DNA of 64,000 nt from Acidobacteriota bacterium (GCA_021816455.1 JAKAXU010000003.1:62001-126000), one strand, 5' to 3'; counted from the first letter of the stretch, positions 1 through 9,901 are shown. Made by a program: numbers and translations. Notes: generated from the sequence alone by a model not told the origin.

Positions 1-1
1 G

Positions 2-1009
2 GATCGCTGGAAGACATGCACCAGCCGAGTGGACCACGAGATGGGCGACGCTCTGGGGCAGGTGTATGTGGCGCGGTATTTTCCGCCATCGGACAAACAG
101 CGGACGCTCGACCTGACCCTGGCCATCGAGCAGGCCATGAGCCGCGACATCGACAGCCTGGACTGGATGAGCGCCGAGACCAAGGCTCAGGCCAAGATCA
201 AGCTGCATGGGGTGATGAACAAGATTGGCTATCCGGACAAGTGGAAGAGTTATGCCAAGCTGACGATTGTGAAAGACGATGCGGCAGGCAACCAGATGCG
301 CGTGCAGGAGTTCAGCGTTGCGCGCGATCTGGCCAAAATCGGCAAGCCAGTGGACCGCAGTGAGTGGGAGATGACGCCTCCTACGGTCAACGCCTACTAC
401 GACCCGCAGGAGAACAATGTGAATTTCCCGGCGGGATATCTGCAGCCGCCATTTTTCAGCAGCAAGGAAGACGATGCGGCAAACTACGGCGACATGGGAT
501 CGACGATTGGTCATGAACTGACGCATGGATTCGACGACGAGGGTCGGCAGTTCGACGCAAGCGGCAACCTGAAGGATTGGTGGACGAAGAATGACGAGGA
601 GAAATTCACGGCACGCGCGGCATGCATGGTGAAGCAGTATGACGCGATTGAAGCAGTGCCCGGTGTTCATCTAAACGGAAAACTTACGCTGGGCGAAAAT
701 CTCGCCGATCTCGGAGGGCTGAAACTTGCGCTGATGGCATGGCTGTTGAAGACCGAGGAAAAGCACGTGGATATGTCGGCGACGATGGATGGATATACGC
801 CGGAACAGCGTTTCTGGATCGCCTATGCCCAGCAGTGGTGCTCCCAGACACGTCCTGAGGCGCTGCGCACGCAGGTTGAGACTGATCCGCATGCGCCGGA
901 CAAATATAGGACGAACACGGTCCTGCAGGATATGCCGGAGTTTGGCCGAAGCTTCTCGTGCAAAAAAGGGGGTGCAATGGTGATTGCTGAGCCGTGCAGC
1001 ATCTGGTAG
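2..1009 (+). CDS. M13 family (neprilysin/PepO-like) zinc metallopeptidase, C-terminal part
   Basis: The reading frame is open from base 2, so the gene is cut by the left window edge; about the last 335 residues are present, roughly the catalytic half of a typical 680-residue family member. The zinc motif HELTH lies at about bases 512-526 (GHELTHGFDDEGRQFD context), and the downstream GENLADLGG motif at about 682-708 supplies the third zinc-ligand glutamate and the family aspartate. A DRWKxC segment at the very start matches the region before the catalytic domain in this family. The ending CKKGGAMVIAEPCSIW carries the conserved C-terminal tryptophan. M13 enzymes cleave short peptides outside the cytoplasm; the signal peptide would be upstream of the window. 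A strong terminator follows. Confidence 0.93.
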   Translation, partial: DRWKTCTSRVDHEMGDALGQVYVARYFPPSDKQRTLDLTLAIEQAMSRDIDSLDWMSAETKAQAKIKLHGVMNKIGYPDKWKSYAKLTIVKDDAAGNQMRVQEFSVARDLAKIGKPVDRSEWEMTPPTVNAYYDPQENNVNFPAGYLQPPFFSSKEDDAANYGDMGSTIGHELTHGFDDEGRQFDASGNLKDWWTKNDEEKFTARAACMVKQYDAIEAVPGVHLNGKLTLGENLADLGGLKLALMAWLLKTEEKHVDMSATMDGYTPEQRFWIAYAQQWCSQTRPEALRTQVETDPHAPDKYRTNTVLQDMPEFGRSFSCKKGGAMVIAEPCSIW

Positions 1010-1025
1010 CGACTGTGCATCATGG

Positions 1026-1062
1026 AAACACAAGGCCCGCCGGAGTGGCGGGCCTTGTGTTT
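1026..1062. terminator. bidirectional hairpin terminator between convergent genes
   Basis: A perfect 16-bp inverted repeat (arms 1026-1041 and 1047-1062, 5-base loop GGAGT) has a GC-rich core and AAACA/TGTTT ends. It gives a T-rich tail on both strands, suiting its position between the M13 peptidase gene and the convergent sucCD operon. Confidence 0.9.
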
Positions 1063-1080
1063 CAGTGTTGGGATGCGCAG

Positions 1081-1956
1081 TTATGCTTTGCCGATGACCT
1101 CGGCGAGCTTGGCGCCGATGTCAGCCGGTGAGACGACGACGTGGATGCCTGCCTCGCGCATAGCCTTCATCTTTTCGGCAGCCGTACCCTGTCCTCCGGA
1201 GATGATGGCTCCGGCATGACCCATGCGACGACCCGGAGGCGCGGTCTGACCGGCGATGAAGCCGACGACGGGCTTTTTCACATGGGCCTTGACGTAGGCT
1301 GCGGCGGCCTCTTCGGCTGTGCCGCCGATCTCGCCGATCATGATGATGGCTTCGGTGTCGGGGTCTTCGTTCAGCAGCTTGAGCGCGTCGATGTGCGTGG
1401 TGCCGATGATCGGGTCACCGCCGATGCCGATAGCGGTGGACTGACCGATGCCGCGCTGGGTGAGTTGGTGAACGGCTTCGTAGGTGAGGGTGCCGGATTT
1501 GGAGACAATGCCGACGGTGCCTTCCTTGTGGATGCGCGCGGGCATGATACCGATCTTGGCCTTGCCGGGCGAGATGACGCCGGGGCAGTTTGGGCCGATG
1601 AGGCGTGACTTTGAAGTTTTGATCTTGCTCCAGACGCGGACCATGTCGAGCGAGGGAATGCCCTCGGTGATGCAGACGATCAGGGGCAGTCCGGCATCTT
1701 CGGCTTCCAGAATTGCATCCGCGGCAAACGGTGGCGGCACAAAGATGACGGTCGCGTTGGCACCGGTTTTTTCGACGGCTTCGGTCACGGTATTGAAGAC
1801 CGGCCAGCCTTCGTGCGTCGTGCCTCCTTTGCCTGGCGTCACGCCGCCAACGACTGTGGTTCCATATTCCGCAGCGCCCTTGGCATGAAAAGTACCTTCC
1901 TTGCCCGTAATGCCCTGCACGATGAGACGAGTATTTTTATCCACGAGTACAGACAT
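1081..1956 (-). CDS. sucD: succinyl-CoA synthetase (ADP-forming) subunit alpha
   Basis: The alpha subunit of succinate-CoA ligase catalyses the substrate-level phosphorylation step of the TCA cycle with SucC. The 291-residue product matches the family length. The CoA-binding Rossmann segment is at the N-terminus (QGITGKEG at about residues 14-21), GPNCPGV is at about 121-127, and the phosphorylated histidine is in GHAGAI (about H247). I start at the ATG at 1956, giving [10 protein letters not shown], which matches family N-termini; a longer open frame to 1989 would run into sucC. The start lies one base after the sucC stop codon, so the genes are translationally coupled and the ribosome site is inside the end of sucC. 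Confidence 0.97.
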   Translation of the reverse strand: MSVLVDKNTRLIVQGITGKEGTFHAKGAAEYGTTVVGGVTPGKGGTTHEGWPVFNTVTEAVEKTGANATVIFVPPPFAADAILEAEDAGLPLIVCITEGIPSLDMVRVWSKIKTSKSRLIGPNCPGVISPGKAKIGIMPARIHKEGTVGIVSKSGTLTYEAVHQLTQRGIGQSTAIGIGGDPIIGTTHIDALKLLNEDPDTEAIIMIGEIGGTAEEAAAAYVKAHVKKPVVGFIAGQTAPPGRRMGHAGAIISGGQGTAAEKMKAMREAGIHVVVSPADIGAKLAEVIGKA

Positions 1957-1957
1957 C

Positions 1958-3136
1958 TTATGCCCCCGCTTTCGCTGCCGCGACGACAAGATCAGCGGCT
2001 TCTTTCATGGTTGCGCCCACTTGGAAGTTGAGGCCGGATTCCTGAAGAATCTTTCGGCCCTCCTCGACGTTGGTGCCTTCCAGCCGGAGGACGATGGGGA
2101 TGGTCACGCTGAGCTTGCGTGCGGCTGCCACGACACCAGTAGCAAGACGGTCAACGCGCAGGATTCCGCCGAAGATATTGATGAAGATGGCTTTGACGTT
2201 CTTGTCCGAGAGCAGAATTTCAAAGGCGTGTTCGATCTGCTCCTGAGTAGCACCACCACCCACGTCCAGGAAGTTGGCCGGGCTGCCGCCGGCGTACTGG
2301 ATGATATCCATCGTCGCCATGGCTAGGCCGGCACCGTTGACCATGCAAGCGATCGAGCCGTCCAGCTTGATGTAGTTCAGCGAGTACTTGCTGGCTTCCA
2401 CCTCGAGCGGATCTTCTTCGGCCACATCGCGCAGCGCCTTCACCTCTGGGTGACGGAAGAGCGCGTTGTCGTCGAAGGTCATCTTGGCGTCGAGCGCAAA
2501 GAGCTTGTCATCCTTTGTGGTAATGAAGGGATTGATCTCCAGCAGCGACGCGTCGCTCTCCACAAATGCCTTGTAGAGGCTCTGGAAAAACGCAACCGCA
2601 GGATTGACCTGAGTGGGCTTGAGTCCGAGAGCGAAGGCCAGCTTGCGGCCCTGGTAGGCAGCAAGGCCGATGGCCGGGTCAATGACTTCTCGAACGATGG
2701 CGTTGGGGTCTTTGGCGGCAACTTCTTCGATCTCCATGCCGCCTGCCTGGGAAGCCATGAACACATACTTGCCAACTGCGCGATCCAGCACAATGCCCAG
2801 ATACAGCTCGCGGTCGATGGTCGCCGTCTCCTCAATCAGCAGTCGCTGCACCTTCTGGCCAGCCGGGCCAGTCTGGTGAGTCACAAGCTGCATGCCGAGG
2901 ATATTTTTTGCGGCGGTTTCTGCGTCCGTCAGGTTGCGGGCAACCTTGACGCCGCCGCCCTTGCCGCGTCCGCCAGCATGAATCTGCGCCTTGACGACGA
3001 TGCCTGTGGCACCGTTGGCCAGCAGGGTTCGAGCAGCTTCCACTGCCTCCGGCAGCGTGTTCGCCACCTCACCTCGCGGTACGGGGACGCCGTACTTGGC
3101 GAGGATTGCCTTTGCCTGATACTCGTGTATCTTCAT
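1958..3136 (-). CDS. sucC: succinyl-CoA synthetase (ADP-forming) subunit beta
   Basis: The beta subunit holds the nucleotide-binding ATP-grasp domain. The product has 392 residues, beginning [17 protein letters not shown], the classic SucC N-terminus. The ATP-grasp core ([16 protein letters not shown], about residues 46-61) and the C-terminal flavodoxin-like CoA ligase domain (NIFGGI near residue 320) are clear. I use the ATG at 3136 because the 38 residues encoded upstream to 3250 do not resemble the family. It is the first gene of the sucCD operon and is divergent from trpD across a 218-base gap. No convincing promoter or strong Shine-Dalgarno sequence was found by eye. Confidence 0.97.
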   Translation of the reverse strand: MKIHEYQAKAILAKYGVPVPRGEVANTLPEAVEAARTLLANGATGIVVKAQIHAGGRGKGGGVKVARNLTDAETAAKNILGMQLVTHQTGPAGQKVQRLLIEETATIDRELYLGIVLDRAVGKYVFMASQAGGMEIEEVAAKDPNAIVREVIDPAIGLAAYQGRKLAFALGLKPTQVNPAVAFFQSLYKAFVESDASLLEINPFITTKDDKLFALDAKMTFDDNALFRHPEVKALRDVAEEDPLEVEASKYSLNYIKLDGSIACMVNGAGLAMATMDIIQYAGGSPANFLDVGGGATQEQIEHAFEILLSDKNVKAIFINIFGGILRVDRLATGVVAAARKLSVTIPIVLRLEGTNVEEGRKILQESGLNFQVGATMKEAADLVVAAAKAGA

Positions 3137-3354
3137 AAATGCTGAGATGCGCTCTCTTGCGGCAGGGAAAATTCCGCGGTCCGGGATGGTTTCGGAGTGC
3201 GGTACGAGGTTCCGAGGGTCGGGGGCGGTGTGCGCCTGTCGCGACTTCATCGTATCGGACGAGGCAAGCGAGGAGCAAACGCGAGCCTGAAGTTGACGGC
3301 CTGAGCGGGTGCGTAGTGGCAGGAAACGATGCGGCAGAATGAGCCGCGAAAGGG

Positions 3355-4425
3355 ATGAGTGCTTTGTCGATCGTGAAGGAACTGTTGAAGCCGGTAGCCG
3401 AGGATGGCGCGGCGCTTACGCGGGAAGAGGCGCGAGCGTCGCTGGTAGCGATGCTGGATGGGCAGGTGAGCGAGGTTGAAGCCGGCGCTCTGCTGACGGC
3501 GCTGGCGACGCGCGGAGAACTGGCTGCGGAGCTGGCGGGATTTGTGGAGGAGATGCGCGCACGGGCGACGGAGATTCCGCTCACCGAAGAGGAGCGTGCG
3601 TCGATTGTGGACACCTGCGGAACCGGCGGAGGTGGTCCGCCGACCTTCAATATTTCTACGGGAGCGGCACTGGTGGCGACGGCGGCCGGCGCGCGCGTAG
3701 CCAAGCACGGGAATCGTGCGGTGACTTCGCGGTGCGGTTCAGCCGATGTGCTGGAGGCGCTTGGAGTGCCGATTACGCTCGATCCAAAACTTGCCGCAGA
3801 GTGCCTGCGAGAGACGGGATTTGTCTTTCTGCATGCGCAGATGCTTCATCCGGCGATGAAGGCAGTTGCCGGACTGCGGAAGGCATTGGGCTTTCGCACG
3901 ATCTTCAACCTCTGTGGACCGCTGACAAATCCGGCAGGAGCGCGGACGCAGGTGATCGGGGTGCTGGCGCCGAGCCGCGCACTGCTGGTGGCGCGGACCC
4001 TGTTGGAGCTGAAGACGACGCGGCATGCATTTGTCGTACATGGTTTGGATGGAATGGACGAGTTGACGACGACGGGAGAGTCGGTGACAGTGCGCGTGGA
4101 GCCGGGTGAGGATCCGGCGATGAAGGCGGCCAAGGTTACCCCGGAGATGGCGGGACTGGAGCGGCGCAGCCTGGAGGAACTGGCAGGCGGCGATGCAGAG
4201 GCCAATGCGGCGATCCTGTATGACATTTTGACGGGAATTACAGGGCCGAGGCGGGAGATTGTCCTGTTGAACGCAGCAGCCGCACTGGTGGCATGTGGAA
4301 TCGCAGGAACTCTGCGCGAGGGTGTGGAGCGTGGCGCGGAGGCGATCGAATCAGGGCAGGCGGCGGCGACGCTGGCGCGTCTGCGGCACTTCGGCCAGCG
4401 ATGGGCAAAGCCCGAGCAGCGATGA
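3355..4425 (+). CDS. trpD: anthranilate phosphoribosyltransferase
   Basis: TrpD transfers phosphoribose from PRPP to anthranilate, the second committed step of tryptophan synthesis. The 356 residues match the family. The glycine-rich PRPP/Mg site DTCGTGGGG is at about residues 84-92, followed by FNISTG and the KHGNRAVTS motif (about 117-125), which binds PRPP and anthranilate. GCG-type tryptophan genes (trpE/G/C) are not adjacent: the gene stands just ahead of trpS and scpA. The ATG has an AAGGG just upstream. TTGACG at 3292-3297 could be a -35 element, but no matching -10 was found. In the coding sequence the second metal motif is present as [10 protein letters not shown] at about residues 231-240. 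Confidence 0.97.
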   Translation: MSALSIVKELLKPVAEDGAALTREEARASLVAMLDGQVSEVEAGALLTALATRGELAAELAGFVEEMRARATEIPLTEEERASIVDTCGTGGGGPPTFNISTGAALVATAAGARVAKHGNRAVTSRCGSADVLEALGVPITLDPKLAAECLRETGFVFLHAQMLHPAMKAVAGLRKALGFRTIFNLCGPLTNPAGARTQVIGVLAPSRALLVARTLLELKTTRHAFVVHGLDGMDELTTTGESVTVRVEPGEDPAMKAAKVTPEMAGLERRSLEELAGGDAEANAAILYDILTGITGPRREIVLLNAAAALVACGIAGTLREGVERGAEAIESGQAAATLARLRHFGQRWAKPEQR

Positions 4426-4467
4426 GGGAAGGTTCTGGCGCGGATAAAATAAGAAGAAGGATCCGAT

Positions 4468-5547
4468 TTGGCGACGAAGAGTGAAGGAACGATGACGGGA
4501 TTGGAACGTTCGCGTGTGCTGAGCGGGATGCGTCCGACGGGCAGACTGCACCTGGGCAACTATATGGGTGCGCTGGCCAACTGGGTGAAGCTTCAGCGCG
4601 AATATGAGTGCTATTTTTTCATCGCTGACTATCACGCGCTGACGACTGATTACGCTAACACCGAGAATTTACGGTGGAACACGGAAGAGGTTGCGCTGGA
4701 CTGGCTCGGCGCAGGACTCGATCCGGAGCGGTGCGTGCTGTTTTTGCAGAGTGCGGTGCCGCAACACGCGGACCTGCATCTGCGCTTCAGCATGATTACA
4801 CCGGTGAGCTGGCTGGAGCGCGTGCCGACGTATAAAGAGCAGCAGGAAAACCTGAGCGAGAAGGATTTGAGCACCTATGGGTTTCTGGGCTATCCCCTGC
4901 TGCAGGCGGCGGATATTCTGCTCTATCAGCCGAAATTTGTGCCGGTAGGGCAGGATCAGGTGGTGCATGTGGAGCTGACGCGGGAGATTGCTCGGCGCTT
5001 CAACCAGTTCTATAGGGTGGGTGAACGCGAGGTGCTTCCGGAGCCGCAGGTACTGCTGACACCTGCGCCGAAGTTGCCGGGAACCGATGGCCGCAAGATG
5101 TCCAAGAGTTACGGCAACACGATTGAGCTGACCGACTCAGAAACGACGGTGCGCCAGAAGCTGAAGACGATGGTGACTGATCCGGCGCGTATGCGCAGAA
5201 CCGACGCGGGGGATCCGGACAAGTGTCCGGTGGGCGATCTGCACAAGGTTTTTTCTACGCCGGAGCGCATGCAGGAGGTCTACGAAGGCTGCCGATCGGC
5301 AGGTATCGGGTGCATCCAGTGCAAGGAGTGGGCGGCGGATGCGCTGGTGCAGGTCTTGACGCCTATCCAGGAGCGGCGTGCATCGTTCACACCGGCACAG
5401 GCGATGGAGGTGCTGCGAGCGGGGTCTGAACGCGCCGCGGGACGCGCCGCGGCTACCATGCGTGAGGTGGACCAGGCAATGCGCATGCCGAAACTGAGTG
5501 CTGGGGCGGACGCGGCACCAGCGGCTGTTGCAGGAGCTACGCGGTGA
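4468..5547 (+). CDS. trpS: tryptophan--tRNA ligase
   Basis: This class I aminoacyl-tRNA synthetase charges tRNA-Trp. The HIGH-like signature PTGRLHLGN is at about residues 23-31 and KMSKS at about 210-214 (GRKMSKSYGN). The dimer and tryptophan-binding segment YPLLQAADILLYQ is at about 142-154. Length is 359 residues if the TTG at 4468 is used, which has AAGGA six bases upstream; an ATG at 4492 (MTGLERSRVLSGMRPTGR) with GAAGGA three bases upstream is the alternative and gives a length closer to short bacterial TrpS. The insertion near residue 260 (PDKCPVGDLHKVFS, then CxxCKEWAAD) is the usual one for this subfamily. It overlaps the scpA start by 4 bases. Confidence 0.96.
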   Translation: MATKSEGTMTGLERSRVLSGMRPTGRLHLGNYMGALANWVKLQREYECYFFIADYHALTTDYANTENLRWNTEEVALDWLGAGLDPERCVLFLQSAVPQHADLHLRFSMITPVSWLERVPTYKEQQENLSEKDLSTYGFLGYPLLQAADILLYQPKFVPVGQDQVVHVELTREIARRFNQFYRVGEREVLPEPQVLLTPAPKLPGTDGRKMSKSYGNTIELTDSETTVRQKLKTMVTDPARMRRTDAGDPDKCPVGDLHKVFSTPERMQEVYEGCRSAGIGCIQCKEWAADALVQVLTPIQERRASFTPAQAMEVLRAGSERAAGRAAATMREVDQAMRMPKLSAGADAAPAAVAGATR

Positions 5548-6431
5548 GCGGGGATCAACTGCTGGCCTTTCCCGATCCGCGCGACGGAGGCGGGGCGCAG
5601 GGGGAAAAGAAATCTGTCCCTGAAGCGAACGCGCGCACAAAGCAGGCACAGCATGAGTTTCCGTTTTCGGTGACGGTAGGTAAGGTCTACGACGGACCGA
5701 TGGATCTACTGCTGGACCTGATTCGCAAGCAGGATATCGATATCTACGACATTCCGATTGCTCGGATCACAGAGCAGTTTCTGGGTTATGTGGAGCATCT
5801 GCGGGCGAAGGATGTGGACGTGGCGGGCGAGTTCATTTACGTGGCTTCCTTGCTGATCCACATCAAAAGCCGGATGCTGTTGCCGCGCATGGCCGCCGGG
5901 CCGGATGATGCGGCCGGTGAGGATCCGCGGCGCGAACTTGTGGAGCGGCTGCTGGAGCACGAACGCTTTAAGAATGCGGCGCAGATGTTGCAACAGAAAC
6001 AGATGTTGGAAGCGGCGACTTGGACCAACCCCGGGATGCGCGATTTTCGCGAAGAGGCTACGGCGGAACGGGAGATTGCCGCGGATACGGTGGACCTGGT
6101 GCGGGTCTTTCGCGACGTGCTGGATCGGCTGAAGCAGCGGCCGGTACTGAGCATTGAGGAAGACAGCGTGACGGTACGGCAGATGATTGAATTTCTGGGC
6201 CGTCGGCTGAGCCTGGAAGATAAGCCCGTTTCGCTGCGGCGGCTGCTGGCGCAGACGCGCTCAGAGCGCGCGCTGATCGCAACCTTTCTTGCGTTGCTGG
6301 AGTTGGTGCGGCTGCAGGCGGTTCTACTCCTGCAGAAGCAGACCTTTGGCGACATTCTGATCAAAAGACACACGGGATTTGAGGCGGCAATGAACGAGGC
6401 AGCGAAGAGCGGCCCCGACGATTGGCGCTGA
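5544..6431 (+). CDS. scpA: segregation and condensation protein A
   Basis: ScpA is the kleisin subunit that bridges Smc heads in the bacterial condensin. After a poorly conserved, charged N-terminal stretch of about 40 residues, the family core begins at FPFSVTVGKVYDGPMDLLLDLIRKQDIDIYDIPI. The segment EFIYVASLLIHIKSRMLLP is the typical Smc-binding helix region, and the C-terminal winged helix ends with LVRLQAVLLLQKQTFGDI. The GTG start at 5544 overlaps the trpS stop (GTGA), indicating translational coupling. ScpB is often the next gene, but here an M24 peptidase follows, so scpB must be elsewhere. Confidence 0.94.
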   Translation: MSGDQLLAFPDPRDGGGAQGEKKSVPEANARTKQAQHEFPFSVTVGKVYDGPMDLLLDLIRKQDIDIYDIPIARITEQFLGYVEHLRAKDVDVAGEFIYVASLLIHIKSRMLLPRMAAGPDDAAGEDPRRELVERLLEHERFKNAAQMLQQKQMLEAATWTNPGMRDFREEATAEREIAADTVDLVRVFRDVLDRLKQRPVLSIEEDSVTVRQMIEFLGRRLSLEDKPVSLRRLLAQTRSERALIATFLALLELVRLQAVLLLQKQTFGDILIKRHTGFEAAMNEAAKSGPDDWR

Positions 6432-6526
6432 ACAGGATGCGCGGATGAAGCAAGCCATGTACATCCGATGAACGAGTGCGCGAGCCAGAGTGGGCGCGCC
6501 GCTCCGGCGTCGGATATGCTGTCTTC

Positions 6527-7726
6527 ATGCGAATCGACGAGATGCAGACAGCGATCCGGGAGCAGGGCCTGGATGGCTGGCTATTCTACGATCATCACCA
6601 CCGCGATGCGATTGCCGAGCGCGTGCTGGGACTAGATCCGGCGGCGCATGTGACGCGACGCTGGTACTACTTTGTGCCTGCTGCGGGCGAACCGAAGAAG
6701 CTGGTGCATCGGATTGAATCGTTTCGGCTGGATTCGCTTTCGGGATCGAAGCGAGCGTACTCGTCTTGGCAAGAGCTGGCCGCCGAGCTGGAGGCGATGT
6801 TGACTGGTGCGCGGCGGATTGCGATGCAGTATTCGCCACGTAATGCGATTCTGTACGTTTCCATGGTGGATGCGGGAACGGTGGAGTTCCTGCGTGAGAT
6901 GGGTAAGGAAATTGTCAGTTCTGCGGACTTGGTGAGCCGGTTTGAGGCGGTGCTCAGTGCAGAGCAGATGGCCTCGCACGCGGTGGCCCAGCGGGCGATC
7001 GACGGGATTCTGGAGAGCGCGTGGCGAGAGATAGCGGCGCGTGTGCGCCCGGCGTTGGGTGTGGCTCGACGGTTGACCGAGTTCGAGATGATGGGCTGGC
7101 TGGCTGAAGCGCTGCGGCGCGAAGGGCTGGTGTGGGAGAACGGACCAAACGTCAGCGTGGGACCGAACAGCGCGGATTCTCATTATGAGCCGACAGCAGA
7201 GCATGCGCGCGAGATTCGGAACGGAGATTTTCTGCTGATCGATATTTGGGGACGTCAGCAAACGCCGCTGTCCGATGGCAAGCCCGCGATTCACTATGAC
7301 GTAACCTGGACCGCGGTCATTGGACGCCCGGCAACGGCACGCGAGCAGACCGTCTTTGCCACGGTGACGCAGGCCCGTGATGCGGCAATTGACGTCGTGC
7401 AGCAGGCCTTTGCGACAGGACGGGAGATTCGTGGCTTTGAAGCTGACCGCGCGGCGCGACAGGTGATCGAGACTGCGGGATTCGGCGCATCCTTTACCCA
7501 CCGGACAGGACATAACATTGCCGCTGACCTCCATGGAACGGGCGCGCATCTGGATGATCTGGAGACGCATGACGAGCGGTTGATCCTGCCGCGAACCTGC
7601 TTCAGCGTGGAGCCGGGAATTTATCTGCCAGGTGAGTTTGGCGTACGCAGCGAGGTGAATATGCTGACAGATGAAGGCCGCGCCTGGGTCACCGGCTCGC
7701 TCCAGACGGAACTGGTGAGGATTTGA
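6527..7726 (+). CDS. M24 family metallopeptidase (Xaa-Pro aminopeptidase-like)
   Basis: This is a pita-bread fold metallo-aminopeptidase with the usual five ligands in order: Asp near residue 239 (LLIDIWG), Asp near 258 (YDVTWTAV), His near 329 (HRTGHNIAADLHG), Glu near 362 (FSVEPGIYLPG) and Glu near 376 (RSEVNM). The N-terminal 160 residues form the creatinase-type regulatory domain of M24B enzymes. No signal peptide is present, so a cytoplasmic role in turnover of proline-containing peptides is likely. The start at ATG 6527 (MRIDEMQTAI) is chosen because the upstream GTG-initiated extension has no family resemblance; neither has a strong ribosome site. Exact substrate is unknown. Confidence 0.9.
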   Translation: MRIDEMQTAIREQGLDGWLFYDHHHRDAIAERVLGLDPAAHVTRRWYYFVPAAGEPKKLVHRIESFRLDSLSGSKRAYSSWQELAAELEAMLTGARRIAMQYSPRNAILYVSMVDAGTVEFLREMGKEIVSSADLVSRFEAVLSAEQMASHAVAQRAIDGILESAWREIAARVRPALGVARRLTEFEMMGWLAEALRREGLVWENGPNVSVGPNSADSHYEPTAEHAREIRNGDFLLIDIWGRQQTPLSDGKPAIHYDVTWTAVIGRPATAREQTVFATVTQARDAAIDVVQQAFATGREIRGFEADRAARQVIETAGFGASFTHRTGHNIAADLHGTGAHLDDLETHDERLILPRTCFSVEPGIYLPGEFGVRSEVNMLTDEGRAWVTGSLQTELVRI

Positions 7727-8151
7727 GGCAGTTCCAGGAGCAACGGAACGGCGACCGGGCGCGATTGCGCAATGCACTGGTGCTGGCTGTGGTGTTGTGC
7801 GCCTTTCCGGCGTTGATTCTGGGCGCGTTGGACTGGTTTATGACGAGCGCGCGTAAGCAGGCAGCGGCGGGGCCGGGAATCTTTGCGGCGCAAAGCTCCC
7901 CGGCCGTGGTCGCAAGTCTGGGAACTCCGATTACGCCGGGGTGGCCGATTGGGGGATGGGCGCATTCGAGGCACGCGGAAGGCGAAGCGCGGCTGACGAT
8001 CCGGTTGAGCGGGCCGAAGGGGCAGGGAAGACTGATGGAGATCGCACAGCAGCACGCGAAGATATGGAGCGCATGTCGGCTGGAGTTCATCGCCCCTGAC
8101 GGGCAGCGGATCGAGTTGAAGCCAAGCTCCGTTGGCGATTGCACGCACTGA
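7723..8151 (+). CDS. Coa1-like (cytochrome c oxidase assembly factor 1 domain) single-pass membrane protein
   Basis: A 142-residue protein with a positively charged N-terminus, one membrane segment at about residues 18-38 (NALVLAVVLCAFPALILGAL) and an extramembrane domain. That domain reads SPAVVASLGTPITPG, then GEARLTIRLSGPKGQG and a final DGQRIEL strand, the pattern of the Coa1/Tim21-like fold found in many bacterial proteins of unknown role. Family assignment is from the pattern only. The TTG start at 7723 overlaps the stop of the upstream peptidase gene, with GGTGAGGA just upstream. No cytochrome oxidase genes are in the window, so a role in respiratory complex assembly is not supported by neighbours. 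Confidence 0.65.
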   Translation: MRQFQEQRNGDRARLRNALVLAVVLCAFPALILGALDWFMTSARKQAAAGPGIFAAQSSPAVVASLGTPITPGWPIGGWAHSRHAEGEARLTIRLSGPKGQGRLMEIAQQHAKIWSACRLEFIAPDGQRIELKPSSVGDCTH

Positions 8152-8530
8152 ATGCCTCTCGCAGCCGCGCCACAGATCGTGGTATGCTCCAGCCATGCCT
8201 GCATGCAGGCGCGAGGGCGTGGAGTGATCGAGACGGGAAAAATTCGGAGCGGCAGTGTGACGGCGGGGTTTGAGTCCTGCCTGTTGCGGCCGTGCCAGAG
8301 TCGTCCGAACCTCTTCTCCGGCGATTAACTTCTTCCAATCTTCCAGACTGATGCGGGACCGCGGCGCGCAGGGATCGTCGCGCTGGCAGTGCATTGCCTG
8401 CGCAGATGCATTCTGCGGATGCGCTCGGACGACTGAGCGACGCTCGCGTGATTGCAGCGGTTGAGCTGAGACGAAAGCGAAGTCGAAACAAAGAACGGAC
8501 AAGCTCCGGAAGGATAGCAGGAGAAATCGT
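8152..8530. other. 379-base intergenic region without a supported gene
   Basis: Short open frames occur on both strands (a 64-codon plus-strand frame at 8270-8464, and part of a long minus-strand frame), but none has a recognisable product, a ribosome site or consistent codon bias. No terminator, tRNA or clear promoter was seen. The last 30 bases hold the ribosome site (GCAGGAGAAA) of the aminotransferase gene. Confidence 0.5.
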
Positions 8531-9901
8531 ATGGATCGCACAGCATTGCATGCGGCCTTTGGGCCGAAATTGAAGGGAAATCTGCCGGGACCGAAAGCAG
8601 TGGCAGTGGTCGAGCGCGATGAAGCGCTGATGTCGCCCAGTTATACACGCGGCTATCCGCTGGTGGCGAAGCGAGGACGAGGCTTGCGCATCGAGGATGT
8701 GGACGGCAACGAGTTTCTGGATTTCGCTGCCGGAATCGCTGTGGCCTCGACGGGACACTGCCATCCGGAGGTGGTTGCGGCGATCCAGAAGCAGGCAGGC
8801 GAGCTGCTGCATCTGTCCGGCACGGATTTTTATTATGAGCTGATGCCGCAGTTCGCCGAGCGGCTTTCGGCAGTGGCTCCGATGAAAAGGCCGCATCGGT
8901 TTTACTTTGGAAACTCAGGTGCTGAGGCGCTGGAGTGCGCGCTGAAGCTGGCGCGTTATCATACGCGCCGTCAGCATGTGATTGCCTTTTATGGGGCATT
9001 CCACGGACGCACGATGGGTGCGCTGAGCCTGACCGCTTCCAAGCCTCAGCAGAAGCGGCGATTCGCTCCGCTGGTGCCCGGCGTGACGCATGTGCGTTAT
9101 CCATACACGTATCGAGGCTGCGCCGGAGGTCCGCAGGCCGAGGAGGCGTTTGCGCTGGGCTGTGCGCGGTTTATCGAAGAGAAACTCTTCAAGACTGTGC
9201 TTGCCCCAGAGGAAGTGGCGGCGATCTTCGTAGAGCCGATTCAGGGCGAAGGCGGGTATGTCGTGGCACCGACGGTCTTTATGCAGGAGCTGCGAGCGAT
9301 CTGCGACCGGCACGGAATTCTCCTGGTGGCAGACGAGGTGCAGTCCGGCGCAGGTCGCACCGGCAAGTGGTGGGCGATTGAGCACACGGGCGTGGAGCCG
9401 GATATCGTCTGTTCGGCCAAAGGGATCGCTTCAGGAATGCCATTGAGCGTCTGTATGGCGCGCGCGGAGGTCATGGACTGGGTGCCGGGATCGCATGCCT
9501 CAACGTTTGGAGGCAATCCGGTGGCGATTGCCGCGGCACTGGCGACCATGGATGTACTGGAGCGTGAAGGAATCGCCAACGCAGCCAGCGTCGGCGGCCA
9601 GATACTCTCCCGTCTCGAAGGCTGGAAAGCGACCCACCCGAACGTGGGAGACGTCCGCGGGCGCGGGCTGATGATCGGCCTGGAGCTGGTGACGGATAAG
9701 GCCACACGCGAACCGGCAGCCAAGCTGCGGAACCGTGTGGAAGAGCTTTGCTTTGAGAAGGGATTGTTGGTGTTGGGCTGCGGCGAGTCGGCCATTCGGC
9801 TGTGCCCGCCGCTGATTGTGCGCAGCGAAGAGGCCAGCGTTGCGCTGGACATCCTGGAGGAGGCGCTGAGCGAAGCGGAAGCCGAGATGCAGGGCAAGTA
9901 A
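8531..9901 (+). CDS. class III PLP-dependent aminotransferase, 4-aminobutyrate/acetylornithine type
   Basis: The 456-residue protein is a fold-type I aminotransferase. It shows the N-terminal YTRGYPLVAKRGRGLRIEDVDG, GNSGAEALECALKLAR for the PLP phosphate, FYGAFHGRTMGAL, the EPIQGEGGY loop, DEVQSGAGRTG for the pyridine-nitrogen aspartate, and the Schiff-base lysine in CSAKGIASGMPLS (about K297). The length and motifs best fit the 4-aminobutyrate aminotransferase-like branch used for GABA or related omega-amino acids, but an acetylornithine or other omega-amino substrate cannot be excluded from sequence alone. The ATG has AGGAG eight bases upstream. It is the last non-flagellar gene before the flagellar cluster and no GABA-pathway partner (for example succinate semialdehyde dehydrogenase) is adjacent. 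Confidence 0.9.
   Translation: MDRTALHAAFGPKLKGNLPGPKAVAVVERDEALMSPSYTRGYPLVAKRGRGLRIEDVDGNEFLDFAAGIAVASTGHCHPEVVAAIQKQAGELLHLSGTDFYYELMPQFAERLSAVAPMKRPHRFYFGNSGAEALECALKLARYHTRRQHVIAFYGAFHGRTMGALSLTASKPQQKRRFAPLVPGVTHVRYPYTYRGCAGGPQAEEAFALGCARFIEEKLFKTVLAPEEVAAIFVEPIQGEGGYVVAPTVFMQELRAICDRHGILLVADEVQSGAGRTGKWWAIEHTGVEPDIVCSAKGIASGMPLSVCMARAEVMDWVPGSHASTFGGNPVAIAAALATMDVLEREGIANAASVGGQILSRLEGWKATHPNVGDVRGRGLMIGLELVTDKATREPAAKLRNRVEELCFEKGLLVLGCGESAIRLCPPLIVRSEEASVALDILEEALSEAEAEMQGK

Noticed and set aside
6632-7777. 381-codon frame antisense to the M24 peptidase
   Set aside because: Low-quality Arg/His-rich composition and complete overlap with a well-supported gene on the other strand.
8270-8464. 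Cys-rich 64-codon frame in the intergenic region
   Set aside because: No ribosome site, no recognisable domain, and composition consistent with random GC-rich sequence.
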